Below are positions 1-5,586 of a DNA stretch of 5,597 bases, one piece after another. The translations under genes were made by a program, and so were the position numbers. The DNA comes from an uncultured Burkholderiaceae bacterium (GTDB lineage: Bacteria > Pseudomonadota > Gammaproteobacteria > Burkholderiales > Burkholderiaceae). A model generated the notes under the pieces. The model saw only the letters and a program-made list of their open reading frames with translations, was not told where the DNA came from and searched no databases. Location: positions 1-5,597 of the forward strand of contig CALMPB010000502.1 in NCBI GenBank assembly GCA_937871985.1, written 5' to 3'. The number at the start of each line of letters is the position of its first letter. Position 1 is the first letter of the stretch.

Positions 1-35
1 TTTGCACCGACTTGCCGCCGATGAAGAAGAAGTAA
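1..35 (+). CDS. Probable 3' end of an unidentified plus-strand gene
   Basis: The window opens in a frame that reads CTDLPPMKKK and stops at TAA (33-35). A lysine-rich end followed 40 bases later by a strong terminator hairpin on the same strand is what the tail of a gene looks like. Only ten codons are visible, so neither product nor family can be named. A second frame runs on through the terminator and is much less likely to be coding. The call rests on the stop codon and terminator arrangement alone. Confidence 0.4.
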   Translation, partial: CTDLPPMKKK

Positions 36-75
36 GGCGAGGGCCGTCCCTCTGGGGGCGGCGCTTCATCTGCGC

Positions 76-116
76 AAAAAAAAGCGCCGGCTCCATGTGG
101 AAGCCGGCGCTTTTTT
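76..116. terminator. Bidirectional intrinsic terminator
   Basis: The left arm (84-94, GCGCCGGCTCC) pairs with the right arm (99-110, GGAAGCCGGCGC) around a 4-base loop, with one bulged A. The stem is flanked by eight As on the left (76-83) and six Ts on the right (111-116). Read on the plus strand it would end the gene that stops at 35. Read on the minus strand the A run becomes a U run, so it can also stop leftward transcription from the YjfB-type gene. Confidence 0.85.
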
Positions 117-209
117 ATTGCTTGTGAGTTGCCAACTGCCTGTGAGCCGCCAGCGAAACAGCCGTCGCTGTCTGGCGAGCGTAGCAGCTGTCGCTATCGG
201 GATGGCAAA

Positions 210-226
210 TCGCCCGAGGGGGGCGA
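210..226 (-). terminator. Weak hairpin after the YjfB-type gene
   Basis: A 6-bp stem (210-215 with 221-226) around a 5-base loop lies 26 bases beyond the minus-strand stop codon at 253. On the minus strand it is followed by only a short ATTTG stretch, so it would be a weak terminator at best. The stronger bidirectional hairpin at 76-116 is the better candidate for the real end of the transcript. Confidence 0.3.
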
Positions 227-252
227 AGAATCAGTCTTGCCGCGTACGCGCT

Positions 253-447
253 TCAGGCGTGCGTATCAATGCGCGAACCCAGCGTAGCGTCCACGGCCAG
301 CACGGGCAGCGACTGCATCAGCGTCAAGGCCGTGTCCGCCTGCGCATTGAGGGCTTTCTTCAGCACGCGGGCCTGCACTTCCTGCATGAGATTCGCGTCC
401 TTCAGGGCCAGGGCGGTGTTGACGGTGTTGTTGATCGATGCGTCCAT
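253..447 (-). CDS. YjfB-family putative motility protein
   Basis: This 64-residue protein fits the YjfB family of small 'putative motility proteins' in size and pattern. The conserved core is VLKKALNAQADTALTLMQSL (residues 28-47), followed by a proline and a short tail with the LG..ID..A ending typical of proteobacterial members. It is predicted to be mostly helical, with no signal peptide and no membrane segment. No biochemical function is established for the family; the motility label comes from co-occurrence and regulation with flagellar genes. The ATG at 447 is preceded by AGGA (454-457) six bases upstream. The gene has its own sigma70-like promoter, so it need not depend on the toxin-antitoxin operon upstream. 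Its presence on the same strand about 2.2 kb downstream of flagellin is consistent with a motility role, but that link is inference. Confidence 0.8.
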   Translation of the reverse strand: MDASINNTVNTALALKDANLMQEVQARVLKKALNAQADTALTLMQSLPVLAVDATLGSRIDTHA

Positions 448-489
448 TGGGTGTCCTGGTGGGGAGTGGGCTGTTCAAGCCAGCATGAG

Positions 490-519
490 ATTATGGCCCG
501 GGATAGCGGTTCGAGGCAA
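490..519 (-). promoter_or_regulatory. Sigma70-like promoter for the YjfB-type gene
   Basis: On the minus strand TTGCCT (514-519) and CATAAT (490-495) are separated by 18 bases. They match the -35 consensus at 4 of 6 positions and the -10 at 5 of 6. Transcription would start near 483, giving a leader of about 36 bases. The site lies wholly between the antitoxin stop and the YjfB-type start. No good FliA-type promoter was found here. Confidence 0.5.
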
Positions 520-547
520 AGCCTTCATGGCCCGCACGGCCGTGCCT

Positions 548-868
548 TCAGGCCGTCACGGTAATCCCGGGCGCATGCGTCCGCCGCGCCGGTTCGACCA
601 CGATCTCGACACGCTGATCCAGCGACACCAGCGCCCGCATCAGCCGTTCCAGCGAGATGTTCTGCAGCTTGTAGCGGCGGATCTGGGACACCTTAGGCTG
701 TGTCATGCCCGTAAGCGCGGCAGCCTCTATCTGGCTCAGGCCGCGCTGGTCGATCAGCTCATTGAACTTGAGCGCAAGCGCAGCCTTGGCCGACAGTTCC
801 TCGGCATCCTCGAAATCGAGGTCCTGCAAGACGTTGTCGGTGCCTGGGGCAGAGTGATTGCTTGTCAT
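548..868 (-). CDS. XRE-family antitoxin (HigA-like), intact
   Basis: This 106-residue protein has a lambda-repressor-type helix-turn-helix at about residues 36-80. The segment GLSQIEAAALTGMTQPKVSQ (43-62) carries the two DNA-contact helices. The C-terminal VSLDQRVEIVVEPARR (81-96) is typical of the HTH_37/XRE antitoxins that partner RelE/Gp49-like toxins. Such proteins bind and neutralise the toxin and repress their own operon by binding a palindrome at the promoter. The ATG overlaps the toxin stop as ATGA (865-868), the usual translational coupling. It also has its own ribosome binding site, GGGAG, at 875-879, six bases upstream. The reading frame is complete, but the toxin upstream is broken, so this looks like an orphaned antitoxin. 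It may persist as a repressor or as protection against a related toxin elsewhere; that is inference. Confidence 0.88.
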   Translation of the reverse strand: MTSNHSAPGTDNVLQDLDFEDAEELSAKAALALKFNELIDQRGLSQIEAAALTGMTQPKVSQIRRYKLQNISLERLMRALVSLDQRVEIVVEPARRTHAPGITVTA

Positions 869-1225
869 TGCTTGCTCCCGTCGGACTCGTGCCGGGCCAG
901 CGCCGCCTTCAAGCGCTTTTCGATCAGGTCGATATCTGGTTGTGGCGTAGCGATGCCGGACTTGGATTTTTTCTGGAAAGCATGCAGCACATGGACTGCG
1001 TCGCCTATGCGTACGGTATAGGCGGCCCGGAAGGTATCGCCCAGGTAATCGTCCACCAGCTCATACACCCTGGAGCCCAGATCCCTTCCAGGGCTTGGCC
1101 GAGACCGGCATGCAGCCGAGCTGGACGACGAACTAGGCAACCCCCATGTCCTTCTGAACTTCGATGGGGAATTTCTTGAAGTCTTTCTTGGAGGATCCTT
1201 CCCAATACAGCCGCTTTCTTTTCAT
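865..1225 (-). pseudogene. RelE/Gp49-type (HigB-like) toxin, inactivated
   Basis: Joined across two frames the gene would encode about 119 residues of a phage Gp49-like/HigB toxin, an mRNA-cleaving translation inhibitor of the RelE superfamily. The start MKRKRLYWEGSSKKDF and the C-terminal half, with VYELVDDYLGDTFRAAYTVR and AFQKKSKSGIATPQPDIDLI, are strongly family-like. Two lesions are visible. First, after MGVA the expected hydrophobic codon is TAG (1133-1135), one base from a leucine codon. Second, after AKPWKG one extra base (near 1081) shifts the frame, so that LGSRVYELV continues in the next frame. Translation from the natural start gives only 30 residues. The start at 1225 is chosen because it opens the family N-terminus just below the operator. 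The lesions could be sequencing errors, but two independent ones in one short gene favour true decay. Confidence 0.85.
875..879 (-). promoter_or_regulatory. Ribosome binding site of the antitoxin
   Basis: GGGAG on the minus strand lies six bases before the antitoxin ATG, inside the 3' end of the toxin pseudogene. It matters because the antitoxin can be translated even though ribosomes starting at the toxin ATG stop after 30 codons. Confidence 0.6.
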
Positions 1226-1228
1226 GGC

Positions 1229-1246
1229 TATATCCGTTCGGATATA
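1229..1246. promoter_or_regulatory. Palindromic operator of the toxin-antitoxin operon
   Basis: TATATCCG-TT-CGGATATA is a perfect inverted repeat with 8-base arms and a 2-base centre. It ends three bases upstream of the toxin start codon. HigA-type antitoxins repress their operons by binding such palindromes over the promoter. On the minus strand TTGCAG (1249-1254) and TATAGC (1227-1232) sit 16 bases apart, so the palindrome would lie between and over the promoter boxes and the message would be almost leaderless. The symmetry is directly visible; the binding is inferred. Confidence 0.65.
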
Positions 1247-1463
1247 AGCTGCAAGACCCGGGCGCTTTGTTCCGGACCGTGAATGCCGGCTTGACGCACG
1301 GCGCCAGATTGCGATGGACGCGGTGCAAGTAGCGGTATTGGTTGCGCCATGGCTGCGCGCGTAGGGATTGAGCTGCAGGCAGGATAGGCCTTCGGAGGGC
1401 GGCGCGGCTGTGCAGAGGGACCGTTTCAGCACTTCCCTCTTTCTGGCTTGAAGGCCTGCCGCT

Positions 1464-2321
1464 TCAGGGCCGATTCGGACATTCCTTGATCGTGCCCCAG
1501 GCCCGATGCGGCTCGCAATACTGCTTGCGGGCAGCCCAGGCGCAATCCGGGCGCTCAAAAAAGCCCAGCGCCGCGCAACGCGCGAGCTCGCTTCTCAGTT
1601 CGCCGATCCAAGCCAGCGGATCCTGCGCGGGAATCTCGGTGACGCGCAAGGTGGAGCGCGGGGCGGAGGCCGGTGCTTCCGTCGCGGGTTCGACAGGGCG
1701 CGGCGCGGTGGCGTGCTCCTGGCGGTCAGGAGAGGCCGATTGCGGTTCGTTGCGGCTGTGTTCCGGCACAACCTCGGGCGTGAGCGCCGGTTCAAGCGGT
1801 GCCGCTGCCGGGGGCGATTCCGGAGGGATGGGCATGGGTTCGATAGTAGCCGGCGCCTGATCCACGGGAAGCGACCCAGAGGAGGCGTCCAAAGCGGGCA
1901 GTGGTGCGAGCGGCATACGCACCGGACCAGCCGCCGTCGAATCGGAACGCGGGGTACTCGGCGAACTCCATGAAACGACCAGCAGCACCAGCGCGCCGTA
2001 GATCGCAAGCGTATAGAGAACAGTCAGGGTGGCGTAGCCCACGCGCTTGCTCGTGATCGGCCGTCCTTCCTCGCGTCCCAACAGGCTGCGCCATCCGACG
2101 AGTGCAGCTCCCGGAGCGGTAATCAGCCACCAGCCGAACCGCCGCAGCAGTCCTGGATCTTGTTGAGGGGGAGCGGCTTGCGCCTGGGCAACCAGCAATT
2201 CGCGCAGCGCGCGGTTCTCTTCGCGCAGACGTCGAGTCTGCTCGTCCACCGGCGCCTGGTTATCTGGATCCGTGGTGCTGTCGTGCTGCGTAGCGAGTGG
2301 ATCGGGGCGCGTCGCGGTCAT
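1464..2321 (-). CDS. Membrane-anchored Pro-rich protein with four-cysteine C-terminal domain, function unknown
   Basis: I do not recognise a named family for this 285-residue protein. Residues 26-48 (DEQTRRLREENRALRELLVA region) form a short charged coiled coil. An aromatic stretch at 59-80 (RRFGWWLITAPGAALVGW) may lie on the membrane surface. Residues 94-118 form one clear membrane span. A low-complexity Pro/Ala/Glu linker follows (about 119-225). The end (235-285) is a compact domain with Cys249, Cys260, Cys269 and Cys281 and the pattern RCAALGFFERPDCAWAARKQYC then AWG..KECP. The spacing suggests two disulfides or a metal site. The layout resembles TonB- or SPOR-like envelope proteins with a periplasmic end, but there is no homology to claim. 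ATG at 2321 is preferred because earlier in-frame starts reach into the flagellin terminator; its ribosome binding site is poor. Confidence 0.72.
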   Translation of the reverse strand: MTATRPDPLATQHDSTTDPDNQAPVDEQTRRLREENRALRELLVAQAQAAPPQQDPGLLRRFGWWLITAPGAALVGWRSLLGREEGRPITSKRVGYATLTVLYTLAIYGALVLLVVSWSSPSTPRSDSTAAGPVRMPLAPLPALDASSGSLPVDQAPATIEPMPIPPESPPAAAPLEPALTPEVVPEHSRNEPQSASPDRQEHATAPRPVEPATEAPASAPRSTLRVTEIPAQDPLAWIGELRSELARCAALGFFERPDCAWAARKQYCEPHRAWGTIKECPNRP

Positions 2322-2662
2322 GTTGTGAAAACTATGGATACAAAAGCCTGCGGTGACGAGTATGAGGCAATCAGATGGAGGGAAAAAGGGGGAATAGTCC
2401 GAAAAAAATGGGCTAATTGGGATTCGAGCGCAGCGCGCCTCGCGCAGGCTGTCGAATAGCCGTGAGGCTGCGACGCTGCCAATCGCCATATGAGCAGTCG
2501 CCATCAGCGGAGAGAGACCCAACAGCAAGGACCGGAAAAAGAAACAAGCCGGCGCGTGCCGGCTTGTTTGTTGCGACAAGGACGTGAGGGCCCTTGCGCG
2601 GCGCCGGGAGGGCAGGGCCTTGCGGCCCTACGTCTACCCGACCGTCAGGCGTTGCGGCGTGA
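2322..2662. other. Intergenic region between flagellin and the membrane protein
   Basis: No gene is visible here. It contains the flagellin terminator (2542-2569), a partial inverted repeat ATTCGA/TCGAAT (2422-2427 and 2452-2457) and an A/T-rich stretch near 2400 and 2340. The promoter of the gene starting at 2321 should lie here, but I could not find convincing -35 and -10 boxes at proper spacing. Confidence 0.6.
2542..2569 (-). terminator. Flagellin transcription terminator
   Basis: A perfect 12-bp stem (2542-2553 AAACAAGCCGGC with 2558-2569) closes a 4-base loop. On the minus strand it is followed by CTTTTTCC, a usable U run. It lies about 95 bases beyond the flagellin stop codon, so flagellin is probably a single-gene transcript and the membrane protein is transcribed separately. 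Confidence 0.9.
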
Positions 2663-4396
2663 TTAACGCAGCAGCGACAGGACGGTTTGCGGCACTTGGT
2701 TGGCTTGCGCCAGAACCGAGGTGCCAGCTTGCTGGAGGATCTGAGCCTTCGACATGTTCGACACTTCCGTGGCGTAGTCCGCATCTTGAATACGCGAGCG
2801 AGCCGACGACAGGTTGTTCACGATGTTGTTCAGGTTGGAGATCGTCGATTCCAGACGGTTCTGCACGGCACCCAGTTCACCGGTCAGCTTATCCAGCTTG
2901 GTGAAGGCAGCGTCCAGGGTGCTCAGCGGATTCTTCGTCGCTTTGCCTTCGCTCTTTTCTGCGACAGTCAATTGGCCGTTGGAGCCAATGTAGGCGGTCT
3001 TACCAAAATTGTCGCCAGTCGTGTTTACGGTGACTTCGCCCGTGTCGGCGTTGACCTTGTAATCGACGGTTTCAGAGGCGTTGGTTGTCCACTTGCCGGT
3101 AGAGTCAACATACTGGGTCGTGGAGGCGCCAACGTTGTTCAGGTTTACCGTGCCACCCACAATAGCGTCGCCGAGAGCAATGCTGGTCGTGCCTGCAGTA
3201 CCATTGGTCTTGACCTTGGTCAGCAAATCAGCCTTGCTGATCGTGTCTTGGTAGCCGATGACGCCGGCGGTGGTGCCGTCGACTTGAGCGGTCGTCGTCG
3301 AGAACTTGCGGCCATCAACAGTGACGCTGGCGCCAGCGGAGCGCAACACTGCGTTCAGCGTGTTGTCCAGGGTGGCGCCAGGCGACACCGGAGCGGTGGA
3401 TGCGTTTGCGCTGAGCGTATATCCGGTCGTAGTATCGCCGACCAAGAAGAGCTTGTCGCCATTGCTGGCGGAGATCGAGCCGTCGGAGGCGATTTTCAGG
3501 CCGGTGTAGCTCTGGCCGCCCAGCGTGATGGTGACGTCAGAATGAGCGCCGCTACCGATCGCGGTTTTCAACTTGGCGACAGTATTGTTTGCGCCAGCAG
3601 CGGTATCCAGCGTATCGGTATAGCTATTGGCGAACGTGAAGTTGCCCGACTTTGCGTCGTAGGTATAGGCGACGGCAGGAGTTGCTCCAGCACCGTCGGG
3701 ATCAACGGTTACTACATTGCCATCCGACAGGCGTGCAAACGCGTCTTCAGCCTTAACTGCGTCATTCGCATGGGTGACGGTGTACACACCGCCGGCTCCG
3801 GGGGTGCCGCCGGCCGCAACCAAGTCGCTCTGATTGGCCTTGCGGTTGGAAATTTGGCCGCCGCCATTCACATTGAATCCGTCGAGACCCAGCGTCTTGA
3901 CGCTGATTTCGCTGAGATTCAACGTAATGGTTTCGCCATCATTGGCGCCAACTTGCAGCGTCAGGGGTTTGGCCGAACCGGACAGAACCTTTACGCCGTT
4001 GAAGTCGGTTTGTTGGGAAATGCGGTCAATGTCAGCCATGCGTTGGTTGATTTCATCCTGCATCGAATTCAGCTGTTCTTGCGAATAGCTGCTGTTCGAG
4101 GCTTGCACGGTCAGTTCGCGGATGCGCTGCAGATGGGTATTGACTTCGCCAGCGGCGCCTTCCGTCGTCTGAGCCAGCGAGATGCCATCGTTGGCGTTGC
4201 GGGCGGCTTGGGTCAGGCCCTTGACGTTCGCAGTGAAGCGGTTGGCAATGGCCATGCCGGCGGCGTCGTCCTTGGCGCTGTTGATGCGCAGGCCCGACGA
4301 CAGGCGCTCGATGGCAGTGCCAAGGGCGGATTGGGACTTGTTGAGGTTGTTCTGAGCAACCAGCGACAGGTAGTTGGTGTTAATGACTGCAGCCAT
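2663..4396 (-). CDS. fliC: Flagellin, the flagellar filament subunit
   Basis: This 577-residue protein is the structural subunit exported by the flagellar type III system and polymerised into the filament. The N-terminal D0/D1 region (about 1-175) begins MAAVINTNYLSLVAQNNLNK and contains SGLRINSAKDDAAGMAIANR. The C-terminal D1/D0 region (about 496-577) contains ARSRIQDADYATEVSNMSKA and ends QVPQTVLSLLR. The TLR5-contact residues of Salmonella flagellin are conserved: QRIREL (90-95) and the glutamate in QDEIN (113-117). The middle (about 176-490) is a Thr/Gly/Asn/Asp-rich variable D2/D3 region, much longer than in the roughly 390-residue B. bronchiseptica flagellin. There are no cysteines. ATG at 4396 is chosen over one 11 codons earlier because it gives the canonical MAAVINTN start and has GGGAG seven bases upstream. 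A FliA-type promoter and its own terminator indicate a late, single-gene flagellar transcript. Bordetella workers call this gene flaA. Confidence 0.97.
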   Translation of the reverse strand: MAAVINTNYLSLVAQNNLNKSQSALGTAIERLSSGLRINSAKDDAAGMAIANRFTANVKGLTQAARNANDGISLAQTTEGAAGEVNTHLQRIRELTVQASNSSYSQEQLNSMQDEINQRMADIDRISQQTDFNGVKVLSGSAKPLTLQVGANDGETITLNLSEISVKTLGLDGFNVNGGGQISNRKANQSDLVAAGGTPGAGGVYTVTHANDAVKAEDAFARLSDGNVVTVDPDGAGATPAVAYTYDAKSGNFTFANSYTDTLDTAAGANNTVAKLKTAIGSGAHSDVTITLGGQSYTGLKIASDGSISASNGDKLFLVGDTTTGYTLSANASTAPVSPGATLDNTLNAVLRSAGASVTVDGRKFSTTTAQVDGTTAGVIGYQDTISKADLLTKVKTNGTAGTTSIALGDAIVGGTVNLNNVGASTTQYVDSTGKWTTNASETVDYKVNADTGEVTVNTTGDNFGKTAYIGSNGQLTVAEKSEGKATKNPLSTLDAAFTKLDKLTGELGAVQNRLESTISNLNNIVNNLSSARSRIQDADYATEVSNMSKAQILQQAGTSVLAQANQVPQTVLSLLR

Positions 4397-4403
4397 GTTT
4401 AGG

Positions 4404-4408
4404 CTCCC
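4404..4408 (-). promoter_or_regulatory. Ribosome binding site that fixes the flagellin start
   Basis: GGGAG on the minus strand ends seven bases before ATG at 4396. It lies inside the 11-codon extension that an upstream in-frame ATG (4429) would add, which argues that the extension is leader and not protein. Confidence 0.8.
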
Positions 4409-4432
4409 AAGAGAGAAAGGCTTCTTCAAACC

Positions 4433-4449
4433 GGGCAGCTAAGCCGCCC
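4433..4449 (-). promoter_or_regulatory. Stem-loop in the flagellin mRNA leader
   Basis: In the minus-strand transcript GGGCGGC (4449-4443) pairs with GCUGCCC (4439-4433) around a UUA loop. All seven pairs form if one G-U wobble is allowed. It sits about 36 bases before the start codon and leaves the ribosome binding site free. It may stabilise the abundant flagellin mRNA; that role is inference. Confidence 0.5.
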
Positions 4450-4501
4450 AACTGTAACGGGGAGATATCGATGTTGTTGCTGAAACTCTTCCGTTGCCAG
4501 G

Positions 4502-4528
4502 ATAACGACAGCCTCAAACCAATCTTTA
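4502..4528 (-). promoter_or_regulatory. FliA (sigma28) type promoter of flagellin
   Basis: On the minus strand TAAAGATT (4521-4528) is followed after exactly 11 bases by GTCGTTAT (4502-4509). The enterobacterial FliA consensus is TAAAGTTT-N11-GCCGATAA, so the -35 matches at 7 of 8 and the -10 at 5 of 8 with ideal spacing. Transcription would start near 4495, giving a leader of about 100 bases. This is the class of promoter expected for a late flagellar gene. A weaker candidate closer to the gene (4465-4492) has shorter spacing and a poorer -35. Confidence 0.7.
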
Positions 4529-4577
4529 GGCCAAATTTGCGAAGGCCGCTTGATTTATTGTTTTGGTTCTTTTTTGA

Positions 4578-4585
4578 GGGGGGGG
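4578..4585. repeat. Homopolymer of eight Gs
   Basis: A G8 run (C8 on the flagellin-coding strand) preceded by TTTTTTGA. It lies about 50 bases upstream of the predicted flagellin -35 box, so length changes would alter spacing only to upstream regulator sites, not within the promoter. Confidence 0.9.
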
Positions 4586-4687
4586 CAGCGAAATGACGGT
4601 TCGAGACCTCGGTCAGCGTGTTGCAGATTTAGCCTGGTATACCGCCGCACCTATCGCTGCAGCCCTTGGCCATGCAAACCGGCCAGA

Positions 4688-4704
4688 ACCTTGTTTAACA
4701 AGGT
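4688..4704. promoter_or_regulatory. Perfect 17-bp palindrome, possible regulator site
   Basis: ACCTTGTT-T-AACAAGGT has 8-base arms and a single central base. It lies about 160 bases upstream of the predicted flagellin -35 box. Size and symmetry fit a dimeric helix-turn-helix protein, but no regulator is identifiable from the sequence, and the absence of a flanking T run argues against a terminator. Confidence 0.4.
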
Positions 4705-5108
4705 CTGTGCGCAGGTTCAAGGTTGCGGACCCGTTGCATTGACTTGCCGGGTGGGGGAGCTATATCGCCAGCTGCCGAGGCGTCGCGAACTAGCATGCGC
4801 AGATCGGAAAGGGAATGCTCCCCCGTCGAAGTGGCGCATCATGAACTGCGCGGCTCCTTTGCGGGGAAGCTGCGCGTTTAGATACCAAAGATTGTAAAGG
4901 CCTATAGCCCGATCGCCGTTGGCAGCGCACTCGCACAGAGGTTCCGACCTCGTATCCATTGGGGCTTGGATGTGGAGGCCTTGTAGGCAACGCGTTCGAA
5001 TCGATACTCGAGCGCATTGATGTTCAGTAAGGCTACTGAGTGGCTGAGAACAAGTTCGCTCAGGTGGTCGGGCGGGGTGTTTTTTTGCCTTTGCTCGGGC
5101 CGCTTCCA

Positions 5109-5119
5109 GGGGGGGGGGG
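5109..5119. repeat. Homopolymer of eleven Gs
   Basis: An uninterrupted G11 run. On the minus strand it is C11 and lies inside open frames, so each gain or loss of one base would join different frames (for example the 4717-5442 frame with the 4902-5186 frame). Such tracts are prone to slipped-strand changes. Confidence 0.95.
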
Positions 5120-5369
5120 CGCTGTACGCCAGCGATTGAGGTCGCGTCCCTGAGTGTATCGGCGACTGCAACGAACGTCGATTCAATTGAGCCTAGGTCA
5201 GCGTCTGCCGTCGTGCGGCAATGGCGCTCCTTTTGGTGAGCATCGGCTGGAGATTTTTGCACAAAAGGCGTCCAGTCAGATACGTGCATTTCGAATGTGT
5301 CGGCTTCCGGGCGTACAAGTATGGATCCGGTCCGCATGGACCAGTACGTGTTGTTGCCAATGTGCACGA

Positions 5370-5545
5370 CTCCTGCCGGCATCCGGACAGGTGACAGTGG
5401 AGGACAGTAGATTGCCCGAGCGACGCATCCCGGCTCCAGCACGCGAGCATTCTCTACCCCGGAGGCGCTCAGGCCATACAGCGCTGAGATCGCCCGTAAG
5501 CGTCGGAGAGCACCTGGTTGATCGCCTCGGTTTCGGACCTGGAAA
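5370..5545 (-). pseudogene. Possible remnant of a class I SAM-dependent methyltransferase
   Basis: Three minus-strand frames carry pieces that line up in order with the start of a SAM methyltransferase of the kind that precedes a methyltransferase regulatory domain. One frame (from 5537) gives SETEAINQVL. A second (from about 5505) gives RLRAISALYGLSASGVENAR then VLEPGC, matching the lead-in and glycine-rich motif I (VLELGC in functional enzymes). A third gives SGNLLSS where SGGNLLP is expected, and the second frame resumes with LSPVRM..G, like the LSPVQI..G that follows motif I. Several small deletions and shifts would be needed to join them, so no working enzyme is encoded. Upstream of flagellin such an enzyme might have modified flagellin or surface sugars; that is speculation. 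The matches are short and recalled from family patterns. Confidence 0.35.
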
Positions 5546-5586
5546 TTCCTGGGCTTGATGGGGCTGAGTCGGCGTTTTGGTCATCC

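Noticed and set aside
148..177. Bulged hairpin CGCCAG...ACAGC/GCTGT-CTGGCG
   Set aside because: It folds on paper but lacks a T tract on either strand and has no flanking gene signal, so no function can be assigned.
534..545. GCACGGCCGTGC palindrome just after the antitoxin stop
   Set aside because: It has no loop and no following T run, so it is not a convincing terminator; chance is likely in GC-rich sequence.
1414..1440. Inverted repeat AGAGGGA/TCCCTCT downstream of the membrane protein
   Set aside because: The loop is 13 bases and there is no proper U run on the minus strand, so I could not support it as a terminator.
2322..2579. An 86-residue N-terminal extension of the membrane protein
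   Set aside because: It would start inside the flagellin terminator region, and its sequence is unlike the rest of the protein. The internal ATG at 2321 begins a plausible cytoplasmic segment.
2687..4402. A 571-codon open frame on the plus strand opposite flagellin
   Set aside because: It is a shadow of the flagellin codon pattern. Its translation has no recognisable domain, and the flagellin match on the other strand is unambiguous.
4465..4492. Alternative FliA-like promoter nearer to flagellin (ATCGATAT with GAGTTT)
   Set aside because: The spacing is 10 bases and the -35 match is poor; the site at 4502-4528 has ideal spacing and a stronger -35.
4739..4766. TTGACT-N16-TATATC promoter-like boxes on the plus strand
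   Set aside because: The spacing is acceptable, but no plus-strand gene follows, so it is probably fortuitous.
4550..4897. A 115-codon plus-strand frame
   Set aside because: It has many Arg and Cys residues, no ribosome binding site, no family resemblance, and it begins within the flagellin upstream region.
4717..5442. A 241-codon minus-strand frame starting with GTG
   Set aside because: Its first residues are the middle of a motif (R-VLEPGC) that began upstream, it crosses a G11 tract, lacks a ribosome binding site, and most of its length does not look like protein. Treated as part of the decayed region.
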